Positions 31,297 to 39,477 of a stretch of DNA of 64,000 bases are shown here, one piece after another (position 1 is the stretch's first letter; every line of letters starts with the position of its first letter). The notes below the pieces were generated by a model. It saw only the letters and a program-made list of their open reading frames with translations, searched no databases and was not told where the DNA came from. A program made the position numbers and the translations under genes. The stretch covers positions 3,472,001 through 3,536,000 of the forward strand of contig JBGAFV010000001.1 of NCBI GenBank assembly GCA_044227095.1, given 5' to 3'. The stretch comes from JACMLD01 sp044227095 (GTDB lineage Bacteria; Bacteroidota; Bacteroidia; Chitinophagales; Chitinophagaceae).

Positions 31297-33612
31297 ATGG
31301 CTGATAATAAAGTGGTTTCTGAAATCCAGGTAAATCTTGGTAATGCTCCGCAAACTGTAGGAGAAATGAGGCAGGAGTTCAAAGACTTAACAAAAGAAAT
31401 TGGCAATACTGTACAAGGCACTGAAGAATATTATGGAAAATTAAAAAGACTTGGTGAGCTAAAAGGTGACTTAAAAGATTTGAAAGAAGATATTAAGTCA
31501 CTTGATCCCCAAGAAATATTTAAAGGTTTTCAGGGTGCATTAACTGGAATTCTTGGCGGCTTCACTGCTGCTCAAGGTGCTGTTGCTTTATTCGGTGGCA
31601 AGAATGAAGAACTGGAAAAAACTTTAGTAAAAGTAAACGCTGCTTTGGCTTTGTTACAGGGCTTTCAGGCTTTCAGTGATGGCTTAAGAAAAGCAAGCAT
31701 CTTAGTTAATACTTATATCGCAGCTACCCAGGCAAGCACAATAGCAACCCAAGAAAATGCAGTAGCTCAAGAAGCTGCTACTGTAGCAGGTGCTGCAAAT
31801 ACTGCTGCCATAGAGGGTGAAACTGTAGTTACTGAAGCTGCTACTGTAGCTACTGAGGGTTTCAGTGCTGCATTAAAAGCCATCGGAATCGGTCTAATTA
31901 TCGCTGCTATTGCCGGTTTACTTGCTCTTGTAAATAGTTACAATGATGGTATAAAAGAAGCTGCTGAAAACACAAAGAAGCTTAATGAAGAAACTATAAA
32001 GTTTGCTGACATTGGCTTAAAAGGTGAACAAGCTGCATTAGCCAGAACAGAAGAATTAGAATTATCTAAAGCCAAAGCAAAGGGAGCAAGTGAAGAAGAA
32101 CAAACTGCAATACAACTTAAGTATCAACAAGCAAGAATAGATGCTTTAAAAAGGCATAACAAAGAAACATTTGAGGCTACTGATGGAAATACTGTTGAAG
32201 AAATCACAGCTTTAAAAGATGCAGTAGCAAAGAAAGAGGTAATCGCCAATGAAGCAGCGGGTAAAGCTAGAGAAAAAGCTGAAGCTGATGCTAAAGCTGC
32301 ACTTGCAAAGCAGAAAGAGAACAACGATAAAAGAATTGCCTTAGAACTGGATTTAGCTAAAAAATTAGCAGATGCCCAGGCAACACAAAGCGGGAATAAT
32401 GCCCAATCTGCTGAAAATAAATCTTTGGCTGATGCACAAGCCTCAAGAGATAAAGACTTACAGCAGTTAAAGGAATATTTACGGGATAAAGTAATAAATG
32501 TCACCGAATATAATAGTCAAGTTTCAAATGTTCAGCAAACCTACAACCTACAGTTACTAAATATTAATGCTGTTTATCTTAAAGCAAAAGCCGATGAAGA
32601 TAAAGCAGCACTTGAAAAAGAGAAACAAGCAAAACAAAAAGCTTCTGATGAACTGGTTAAACAAAGCCAGGAAAATTATTTAGCTCAACAAGAACAGCTA
32701 TTAAAGGAATTTGTAGGAAATGAAATAAATCAAAAAGAATATAATGCTCAGTCTTTACAGAATAAAATTCTATCTGATCAGCAATTATTAGAAAGTGATG
32801 CCCTTACTGCTGAAGCAAGAAGGAACATCACAAAGGATTTGTTGGATAACCAATTAAAGCAGGAACAAGATTATAATGCTTTAAGAACAGAGGCTATTAA
32901 TAATAATGCCCTTACAGCTCAAACAGAGTTAGATCAGAGAAGGCAACAAAACTTAATTGATGAAGATACTTATCAGGTACAGTTAGCCCAAATTACTTTA
33001 GATAAAAACCAAGCTCTTTTAGATGATGCTATTGCTAAGGGAGAAGAAACAGTAAAATTTGAATCTGATCTTACTGAAGCCAAGATTGCCCTAGCACAAA
33101 AAGAGAAAGAAGCAAAAGTTAACCTGCTGGCTGATGTTGGTACAGCATTAGGTCAACTTTCAGACATAGCAGGAAAACAAACTACAGCCGGTAAAGCTTT
33201 GGCAATAGCACAAACAACAATTGCCACTTACCAATCAGCAACACAAGCTTTTAATTCCCTTTCAGGAATTCCAATAGTCGGCCCTGTATTAGGTGGCATC
33301 GCTGCTGCTGCTGCTGTTGTAACTGGTATTGCCAATGTAAAGAAAATTGTTTCTGTACAGGTTCCCGGTGGTGGTAGTGGTGGTGGAAGTACACCTTCCC
33401 CAACTTCTTATACAGCACCAGCAATACCAACAGGAACTAATGTTACAAGTTTATCAGGTAGCAGCCTTAATGCAATTACTGCAAGAAGTAACACACCTGT
33501 TAGGGCTTATGTTGTAGAATCACAAATTACAAGTACACAACAAAATGTAAGAGGCTATCAGGAACAAGGCTCAATAGGTGGTAATGGGTATAATAATCAA
33601 AATGGAGGCTAA
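31297..33612 (+). CDS. Tail tape measure protein
   Basis: This 771-residue protein sets tail length. Residues about 80-101 and 197-218 are hydrophobic (GILGGFTAAQGAVALFGG; AIGIGLIIAAIAGLLALV), residues about 235-600 are long coiled coil rich in Lys, Glu, Ala and Gln, and a further hydrophobic helix lies near 660-688 (IVGPVLGGIAAAAAVVTGIA), followed by a Gly-Ser-Pro-rich tail. This is a typical tape-measure layout, short compared with many. In most siphophages it comes before the tip proteins; here it follows the largest tail protein. Confidence 0.8.
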   Translation: MADNKVVSEIQVNLGNAPQTVGEMRQEFKDLTKEIGNTVQGTEEYYGKLKRLGELKGDLKDLKEDIKSLDPQEIFKGFQGALTGILGGFTAAQGAVALFGGKNEELEKTLVKVNAALALLQGFQAFSDGLRKASILVNTYIAATQASTIATQENAVAQEAATVAGAANTAAIEGETVVTEAATVATEGFSAALKAIGIGLIIAAIAGLLALVNSYNDGIKEAAENTKKLNEETIKFADIGLKGEQAALARTEELELSKAKAKGASEEEQTAIQLKYQQARIDALKRHNKETFEATDGNTVEEITALKDAVAKKEVIANEAAGKAREKAEADAKAALAKQKENNDKRIALELDLAKKLADAQATQSGNNAQSAENKSLADAQASRDKDLQQLKEYLRDKVINVTEYNSQVSNVQQTYNLQLLNINAVYLKAKADEDKAALEKEKQAKQKASDELVKQSQENYLAQQEQLLKEFVGNEINQKEYNAQSLQNKILSDQQLLESDALTAEARRNITKDLLDNQLKQEQDYNALRTEAINNNALTAQTELDQRRQQNLIDEDTYQVQLAQITLDKNQALLDDAIAKGEETVKFESDLTEAKIALAQKEKEAKVNLLADVGTALGQLSDIAGKQTTAGKALAIAQTTIATYQSATQAFNSLSGIPIVGPVLGGIAAAAAVVTGIANVKKIVSVQVPGGGSGGGSTPSPTSYTAPAIPTGTNVTSLSGSSLNAITARSNTPVRAYVVESQITSTQQNVRGYQEQGSIGGNGYNNQNGG

Positions 33613-33636
33613 TTAATAACCTATAAATATTTAATT

Positions 33637-34272
33637 ATGACTAAGAAAAAGTTACCAGTATATAAAATGGTAATCTCAAACAATACAGATGAAATTACAG
33701 GTGTAAGCATTATATCTTTTGTGAAATCACCGGCCATTGAATCAAATTTTATAAAATTCAGTGCTGATGATAATCTTCAGCCTACAGTATTGAAAATGTC
33801 TATTCAAGATGAAGAAAAAAGAATAGTAACAGGGGCTGTACTTATCCCTGATCTTCCCGTGTACAGGAAAGACGAATCAGGGGAATACTATATCTATTGT
33901 GACAAAGAATGTATTTACCAGATTGCTCAGAAATTCTTCAAGACTAACAGAAATAATAACGTTGATACTGAACATTCAGGGCTTCTTTTGCCAGGCATTA
34001 CACTTTTTGAAAGTTTTATTGCAGATGAAGAACGGGGCATCAATTGCCCTAAAGCTTATGCAGGCTTACCCGATGGTACTTGGTTTGCATCTTTCAAAGT
34101 TGACAATGATGTAGTATGGAATGAAATTAAAGCAGGCACTTTTCAGGGGTTCAGTATTACCGGCTTATTTGACATGGAAAAACAACCTGTAACCTTATCT
34201 TCTACACAGGAACATGAAAAAAATCTAATGGAAATCTACAATGAACTGAGTTCAATAATTTCTGAACTGTAA
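33637..34272 (+). CDS. XkdF-like prohead serine protease
   Basis: This 211-residue protein matches the XkdF-like peptidase family (S78-type). Segments seen include VTGAVLIPDLPVYRK, EHSG with candidate catalytic His113, ITLFESFI with candidate Ser126, DGTWFASFKVDNDVVWNEI and FQGFSITGLF. Such enzymes cut scaffold and capsid N-termini during head maturation. The scaffold and major capsid genes follow. The stop codon overlaps a small perfect palindrome (GAACTGTAACAGTTC). Confidence 0.85.
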   Translation: MTKKKLPVYKMVISNNTDEITGVSIISFVKSPAIESNFIKFSADDNLQPTVLKMSIQDEEKRIVTGAVLIPDLPVYRKDESGEYYIYCDKECIYQIAQKFFKTNRNNNVDTEHSGLLLPGITLFESFIADEERGINCPKAYAGLPDGTWFASFKVDNDVVWNEIKAGTFQGFSITGLFDMEKQPVTLSSTQEHEKNLMEIYNELSSIISEL

Positions 34273-34349
34273 CAGTTCTAAAAATATGGTTGTTTCTAAG
34301 ATTCTGATATATATAGATATAAGGGCTATCCCTAAAATCTTATATACCT

Positions 34350-35030
34350 ATGAAATTAGAACAAGCAATAAAGAAAATAAAATTTCTCCTTTCTTCAGTT
34401 AAACTTTCACAACAGCCTTTAGAGGATGGCTCACTTATTCAGTTTGATGGTGATTCACCTGAAAAAGGAAGTGAAGTTTATCTTTTAGATTCTGCGGGCA
34501 ATACTTCCCTTTTACCTGATGGCTCTTACAAAGCCAAATCTGGGTTGGCATTTACTATTAAAGATGGTAAAGCCGATTCTGTAGATACAACTAATCTACC
34601 AGCACCAGCCAAAGAAGAAGATAAACCAAAAGCACAAGCCCAAAGTGCAGAGGTAACAGAGCCAACAGAAGTTAAGCAAGCTGAAGACTCAGCAAGTGGT
34701 ACTACTGCAACTGAATCAACTACACAACCTGAAGAAGTTGCATCAACTGCTTTTACTCTTGAAGCCATCGGGCTAATCATTGATAAAAAACTTTTACCTG
34801 TTTGGGATGCAATTGCAGCAATGCAAAGCTCAATGGGTAACTATCCTGCATACTTCAAAGCGCAGCAAGAAACAGTAAAAGTAGTAGAAGAAATTTCTAC
34901 ACTGGTTACTAAGCTTAGTGAATTACCAGCAGGTACACCAATTGAACAGGAAGTAAACCCTTTCAAGAAAGCTCCAAAAGATATTAAAGACTCAAGAGCA
35001 TTTAGAATCACACAGTCTTTGAATAAATAA
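34350..35030 (+). CDS. Scaffold-like protein
   Basis: This 226-residue protein has a short structured start, a long disordered region rich in Ala, Glu, Thr, Ser and Pro (residues about 80-135) and a helical C-terminus with basic end. It lies between the prohead protease and the major capsid gene, the usual place of a scaffolding protein. The leader carries an imperfect hairpin (AAGGGCTATCCCT) and ends in ACCTATG. No sequence family is recognised, so the call rests on position and composition. Confidence 0.6.
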   Translation: MKLEQAIKKIKFLLSSVKLSQQPLEDGSLIQFDGDSPEKGSEVYLLDSAGNTSLLPDGSYKAKSGLAFTIKDGKADSVDTTNLPAPAKEEDKPKAQAQSAEVTEPTEVKQAEDSASGTTATESTTQPEEVASTAFTLEAIGLIIDKKLLPVWDAIAAMQSSMGNYPAYFKAQQETVKVVEEISTLVTKLSELPAGTPIEQEVNPFKKAPKDIKDSRAFRITQSLNK

Positions 35031-35068
35031 TCCAATCCTATTAAAACAAAAACAAAATCCTATAACCT

Positions 35069-35989
35069 ATGGCATATAATGTATCAGCCCTTACAGATTA
35101 CGTAAATCAGACTCAAGACGAGCTAATGGCAAAAACTGTATTGGGATCAAGAACCTTTGATTATGTTACTCTGCAAGCTGGCATTAAATCCAGTGCATCC
35201 CTGAACACTTTTGACAACTCTTTTACTCTGCAAGATGGTAGCTCATGTGGCTTCAATGCTGCTGGTACTGTTACTTTCGGCCAAAGACTTTTAACAGTTA
35301 AAGAAATTACGGTACAGGAAGAACTTTGTCCTAAAGCACTTCAGGCAAAATACACACAGTTTTATTTGAAACCAGGCAAGAATGAAGATTTGCCATTTGA
35401 GAAAATCTTTACTGATGACCTTTCTGCTCAAATTGCTTCTAAGAATGAAAAAGCACTTTGGCAGGGTGATACTGGTTCAGGTTCAGACGACCTAAACAAG
35501 TTTGACGGTTTCCTCAAAGTAATTAATGCTACAGCGGGTTCTTATGTAACTGGTAATACAATTGCTGCTACAGGTTTGACTTCAGCAAATGTTATCAATG
35601 TTATTAATGCTGTATATACTGCAATTCCATTTGAAATTATTGATAAACCTGACTTCAAAATCTTTGTTGGTTATGATGTCTTCAGGCTTTACGTGCAGGC
35701 TCTTTTAGCTGCTAATAACTTTCATTATGATGGAAAGGCAAGTGATTGGAAAATTGTAATTCCAGGAACTACAGTTGAAGTAGTTGCCCTGCAAGGTTTG
35801 AATGGTACTAATAAAATTGTTGGTGCAAGAACTTCAAACCTGTTTGTAGGTACAGACTTGGAAAATGAAGAAGATAAAATTGATATCTGGTTTTCCAAAG
35901 ATGATCAGGTTATTAAACTTGACGTTGATTACAAATTAGGTGTTCAGGTAAAATTCCCTTCTGAAATAGTTTTCTTCAAACTTAACTAA
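35069..35989 (+). CDS. Major capsid protein (putative)
   Basis: This 306-residue protein follows the protease and scaffold and has the size and composition of an HK97-fold capsid subunit, with SGFNAAGTVTFGQR-like and VQEELCPKALQAKYTQ segments and a C-terminal KIDIWFSKDDQVIKLDVDYKLGVQVKFPSEIVFFKL. Such text is common to major capsid proteins of Bacteroidetes phages. Two copies of AATCCTAT precede the start. A GC-rich stem-loop follows the stop, which fits a highly expressed transcript. Confidence 0.78.
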   Translation: MAYNVSALTDYVNQTQDELMAKTVLGSRTFDYVTLQAGIKSSASLNTFDNSFTLQDGSSCGFNAAGTVTFGQRLLTVKEITVQEELCPKALQAKYTQFYLKPGKNEDLPFEKIFTDDLSAQIASKNEKALWQGDTGSGSDDLNKFDGFLKVINATAGSYVTGNTIAATGLTSANVINVINAVYTAIPFEIIDKPDFKIFVGYDVFRLYVQALLAANNFHYDGKASDWKIVIPGTTVEVVALQGLNGTNKIVGARTSNLFVGTDLENEEDKIDIWFSKDDQVIKLDVDYKLGVQVKFPSEIVFFKLN

Positions 35990-36010
35990 GAGATATAAAG
36001 AAGTGTGAGA

Positions 36011-36032
36011 GGGGGAACATAAGAGTTCCCCC
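36011..36032 (+). promoter_or_regulatory. Stem-loop after the capsid gene
   Basis: GGGGGAAC pairs perfectly with GTTCCCCC around ATAAGA. There is no T run, so it is more likely an mRNA-stabilising or processing hairpin than a full terminator. Confidence 0.6.
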
Positions 36033-36068
36033 AAATATCCAATATTCTAAATAAAAAACTTAATATAT

Positions 36069-36584
36069 ATGCCTTGTAATATTACTGGCGGGTTTGGTGT
36101 ACTCGATTGTAGAAATAGTGTAGGTGGTATTTCCACTGCTTACATTGCTAATTTCTCAAGCGTTGACTCACTTACTATTAGTTCAGGTGGAACTGTAGAT
36201 AATATTTCTATGTCTGGTTTCTTCTATGAATACAAATTCAGAAGGAATACAGGTTCATTTAAAGAAACTATTACTGTAAGTGATGAAAATGCAAGTGTAT
36301 TCTATGCCCCTGAAGTGGTTCTTCAATTTTCCAGAATGGAAGCTTTCAAAAGAACCCAAATACAATTGCTTTCTCAAGCAGATGTAATGATTATCATCTT
36401 AGATAATAATGGCAAATACTGGTTGGCAGGTAGTTCTTCTGGATTAACGCTAACTGCTGGTGATGCAGATGCAGGAAAAGCTAAAGGTGATTTTAATGGT
36501 TACCATTTGACTTTTACTGGGCAAGAAAATTATCCGATGTTAGAAGTTCCCCCAAGTGTAATCGCTGATGTAATTGAATCCTAA
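36069..36584 (+). CDS. Structural protein, possible tail tube subunit
   Basis: This 171-residue beta-rich protein starts MPCNITGGFGVLDC, continues with GGISTAYIANFSSVDSLT and later has SQADVMIIILDNNGKYWLAG and GYHLTFTGQE. Proteins of this kind occur directly after the capsid gene in related prophages. It shares the cotranscribed block bounded by the capsid hairpin and the terminator at 36621. Tail tube or head decoration are both possible. Confidence 0.5.
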   Translation: MPCNITGGFGVLDCRNSVGGISTAYIANFSSVDSLTISSGGTVDNISMSGFFYEYKFRRNTGSFKETITVSDENASVFYAPEVVLQFSRMEAFKRTQIQLLSQADVMIIILDNNGKYWLAGSSSGLTLTAGDADAGKAKGDFNGYHLTFTGQENYPMLEVPPSVIADVIES

Positions 36585-36620
36585 GATTTACAAATAAACA
36601 TATCCTATTGAAAATAATAG

Positions 36621-36655
36621 CCCTGTACCTGAGATAAAAGGGTACAGGGTTTTTT
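36621..36655 (+). terminator. Rho-independent terminator after the capsid block
   Basis: CCCTGTACC pairs perfectly over nine bases with GGTACAGGG, followed by six T residues. It separates the capsid block from the portal block. Confidence 0.9.
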
Positions 36656-36681
36656 ATTTGTTCAATTCTTAATATTATGCC

Positions 36682-37119
36682 ATGATCCTACTTTATGAAA
36701 ACTCTGTGAACCTTGTTTTCTTTACCCTGACTGAAAAGAAAAGGAATTCAACTAAAAAATATCTTTTCCAGTTTACTAATAACACTTCAGGGGAAAGCTT
36801 TTACTGCATAGCAGATGATAAAAGTCACACCCCTTACAGATATAATTCTTTTTGTATTACCCATGTAACAGGAGAAAGAAACCCAATTATAGGGGAAGTA
36901 AATTTTACCCTACCCGGTTTCTATACATACAATGTATATGAGAACCCTGACTCAATTTTTGTTGGGGAAGATGATGATATAAATTCTTTCATAAATGCAG
37001 GCTTAATATTCCCTGTTGAAACTGGTAAAATGAAATTCGTTACAGAGAGCCAGCCGACAGAGGTTTTTGAAAATCCTGTTTCACCTAACCATGTAGTTTT
37101 TAATCCTGATGACTATTAA
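36682..37119 (+). CDS. Hypothetical structural protein
   Basis: This 145-residue beta-rich protein is not recognised. It has a start like an immunoglobulin-type or jelly-roll fold (VNLVFFTLTEKK, KYLFQFTNN, GEVNFTLPGFYTYNVYE). The pattern of a short domain ending in PGFYTYNVYE is reminiscent of small proteins placed near capsid genes in this phage group. It lies just after a terminator and 18 bases before the portal gene. Confidence 0.5.
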   Translation: MILLYENSVNLVFFTLTEKKRNSTKKYLFQFTNNTSGESFYCIADDKSHTPYRYNSFCITHVTGERNPIIGEVNFTLPGFYTYNVYENPDSIFVGEDDDINSFINAGLIFPVETGKMKFVTESQPTEVFENPVSPNHVVFNPDDY

Positions 37120-37136
37120 TCCTAATAAAATATCCT

Positions 37137-38405
37137 ATGTCCGATAAAAATATAAATAAAAACCTTCCTGTTTTCATGGCTGTCAATAAAGCTGATTATG
37201 CTTTGCCAGTTGTGAAGGAAAATAAAGCTTCTGGTGGTTATCTCACCTATGGAGAAGAAAACGATTATCCTAACTACCTTTTAAACCTGTTTGCTAATAG
37301 TGCTTTACATGCAGCTATTGTATCAGGAAAAGTAGATTATGTTATAGGCAATGGTTTAGCAAGTGAATCAGGAAATACCAAAATCCAGGCATTCATTGAA
37401 AAATGTAACAGTAAAGGAGACTCATTAAATGATGTCTTTAGAAAATGCTGTTATGACTATATGATTTTTGGCGGATTTGCTTTGCAAGTTGTTTATCAAA
37501 AGCTAGGGGGAAAGATTGCTGAAGTTTATTATGTGGATATGGCAAAGCTTAGACATAATATTAATTGTGACAAGCTTAAATATTCAAAAGATTGGGGAGT
37601 TAAAAACAGGGTTAAGGTTTTGGAGTATGATAGATATGATGAAAATGATCCTACAGGAACTAAAATCTACTATTATAATGGAGAAGCAACAAGGGATCAA
37701 TACCCTGTACCTGCTTACATAGCTTCAATAGCTGCTATTGAAACAGACATCGAAATTTCAAACTTCCATTTGAACGGTATCAAAAACGGAATGTTCCCTT
37801 CTATAATGATCAACTTTAAGAACGGGCAACCAGATACAGAAGAAGCAGAAATTGCTTTGGAAAGAAAAATTAATGCAAAGTTGGGTGGTACTTCTAAAAC
37901 TGGAAAAATGTTAATGACATTTTCAGATAGTGGAACTGATGCCCCTTCAATAACTCCAATACAACAACCTGACTTAGATAAAAGATTTATAATTCTCCAG
38001 GATTCTATCAGGGATAAAATATTTATTGGTCATAGAATAGCTGCACCAATATTATTTGGTATTACTTCCACCGGGAAACTTGGGAATACAGAAGAATATA
38101 ATCAAGGTTACCAAATTTTTGAAAAGGCTTACATAAAGCCTACTCAGAAGATACTTTTACGAATCTTCAACAGAATTCTATCAGTAAACTTTAAAGATGC
38201 TGATTTAGTAGTACTGCAAACACCACCACTAGACACTAATCTAAAGGATGAAACTATTATTACAAATAATATGACCCAGGTAGAGGTAAGAACAAGGTTG
38301 AAAAAGGAAGGCTTCATTGAAGAAATAGAACTTCCTGAAGGAGTTCAAACACTTGGAGAAATTAACAACAATGCTAAAATTAATTCATTTAAAACCGCTG
38401 CCTAA
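37137..38405 (+). CDS. Phage portal protein
   Basis: This 422-residue protein fits the portal family in length and plan. The N-terminal part has LTYGEENDYPNYLLNLFANSALHAAIV and YDYMIFGGFALQVVYQ; the middle has HLNGIKNGMFPSIMINF; and the C-terminal part has RDKIFIGHRIAAPILFGIT and EEYNQGYQIFEKAYIKPTQ. It forms the ring through which DNA enters the head. The start follows AATATCCT. It is more than 12 kb from terL, which is unusual. Confidence 0.85.
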   Translation: MSDKNINKNLPVFMAVNKADYALPVVKENKASGGYLTYGEENDYPNYLLNLFANSALHAAIVSGKVDYVIGNGLASESGNTKIQAFIEKCNSKGDSLNDVFRKCCYDYMIFGGFALQVVYQKLGGKIAEVYYVDMAKLRHNINCDKLKYSKDWGVKNRVKVLEYDRYDENDPTGTKIYYYNGEATRDQYPVPAYIASIAAIETDIEISNFHLNGIKNGMFPSIMINFKNGQPDTEEAEIALERKINAKLGGTSKTGKMLMTFSDSGTDAPSITPIQQPDLDKRFIILQDSIRDKIFIGHRIAAPILFGITSTGKLGNTEEYNQGYQIFEKAYIKPTQKILLRIFNRILSVNFKDADLVVLQTPPLDTNLKDETIITNNMTQVEVRTRLKKEGFIEEIELPEGVQTLGEINNNAKINSFKTAA

Positions 38406-38998
38406 TGCCACTAAATAAAGATTCATACAATACATTATTCTTGGATGAAAAGAGGCTGAAGGAAAACAGCATTATAAATGATGCTGTAGATATGAAGCTT
38501 CTTACACCCATTATTAAATCAGTGCAGGAAATTCATTTAATGGGAATTCTTGGCACTTCTTTATATGTGGACTTACAGAATAAAATCAAAGAAGGTACTT
38601 TAAATGCTGATGAAGTATTTCTGATGACTGCATATATAGAAGGGGTTATGATTTGGGGAGTTATGGCAGAAGCGCCTTTGTTCACTACTTACAGGTTTTC
38701 AAACAAAGGAATTGAGAAAATGAATTCTGATAATTCAGAACCAGCTTCATTAGAAGAGGTAGAAAAGCTTGCAGATAATGCCAAGTTTAAGTTTGACACA
38801 TATTCCCAAAGGCTTATAAATTACCTAATAGCTAACCAAGCTTTGTTCCCCGCTTACAGGAATGGTAATAATAGCACTTGTGATGATATTCATCCCTCTT
38901 TCAATGCTTATAGATCAAACATTGCTTTAGGCTTTGCTGATTATCCGGGTTATGACAGTGAATACAGTTTTAGAAAATACTGGCTGCACAGAAGGTAA
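38405..38998 (+). CDS. DUF6712-like head-tail connector protein
   Basis: This 197-residue protein starts on the last base of the portal stop codon (TAATG), so translation is coupled. It has helical segments KLLTPIIKSVQEIHLMGILGTSLYVDLQNKI and EVFLMTAYIEGVMIWGVMAEAPLF, and ends FRKYWLHRR. These match small connector-like proteins that follow the portal in Bacteroidetes phages. Assignment rests on these features and on position. Confidence 0.6.
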   Translation: MPLNKDSYNTLFLDEKRLKENSIINDAVDMKLLTPIIKSVQEIHLMGILGTSLYVDLQNKIKEGTLNADEVFLMTAYIEGVMIWGVMAEAPLFTTYRFSNKGIEKMNSDNSEPASLEEVEKLADNAKFKFDTYSQRLINYLIANQALFPAYRNGNNSTCDDIHPSFNAYRSNIALGFADYPGYDSEYSFRKYWLHRR

Positions 38999-39021
38999 GC
39001 ACAAACAAATAAAAATATCCT

Positions 39022-39468
39022 ATGAACGGAAATAATGCCACTTTAAATCAGTTGGTTGAAACTTTTAAAGTAATAGCCCTTCAACACGGGCAATTACATG
39101 CTTTTGGACAAGGTGAGCCATCAGAAATTACCACACTTTCAGTAGAAAATTACCCGCTACTATGGATCACAATTTTACCAGCTAACCTAACTATAAATAC
39201 TATTCAGTTCAATTTCCGGGTGTATGTGTGTGATCTGGTTCAGGATAATAGAGATAATGAACTTGAAATCTTATCAGATAACATAAGAATTCTATGGGAT
39301 ATAATCGCAATTCTTGAAAACAACTATGAACTGGAAACAACTTATACCAATGCTGAGCCATTCACTGAAAAATTAGATGACCGGGTAGCAGGTTGGTATT
39401 TAGATATAGGGATTGTTACAGCACAAACTTTAGGTGTGTGCGATGTTCCTTTAAAACAAAACTCTTAA
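39022..39468 (+). CDS. Putative tail-terminator or neck protein
   Basis: This 148-residue protein has a helical start and a beta-rich middle (LLWITILPANLTINTIQFNFRVYVCDLV) with acidic helices (DNELEILSDNIRILWDIIAILENN). The arrangement is like tail-completion proteins that follow connector genes. The start follows AATATCCTATG. No family is recognised with certainty. Confidence 0.5.
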   Translation: MNGNNATLNQLVETFKVIALQHGQLHAFGQGEPSEITTLSVENYPLLWITILPANLTINTIQFNFRVYVCDLVQDNRDNELEILSDNIRILWDIIAILENNYELETTYTNAEPFTEKLDDRVAGWYLDIGIVTAQTLGVCDVPLKQNS

Positions 39469-39477
39469 TAAAATATT

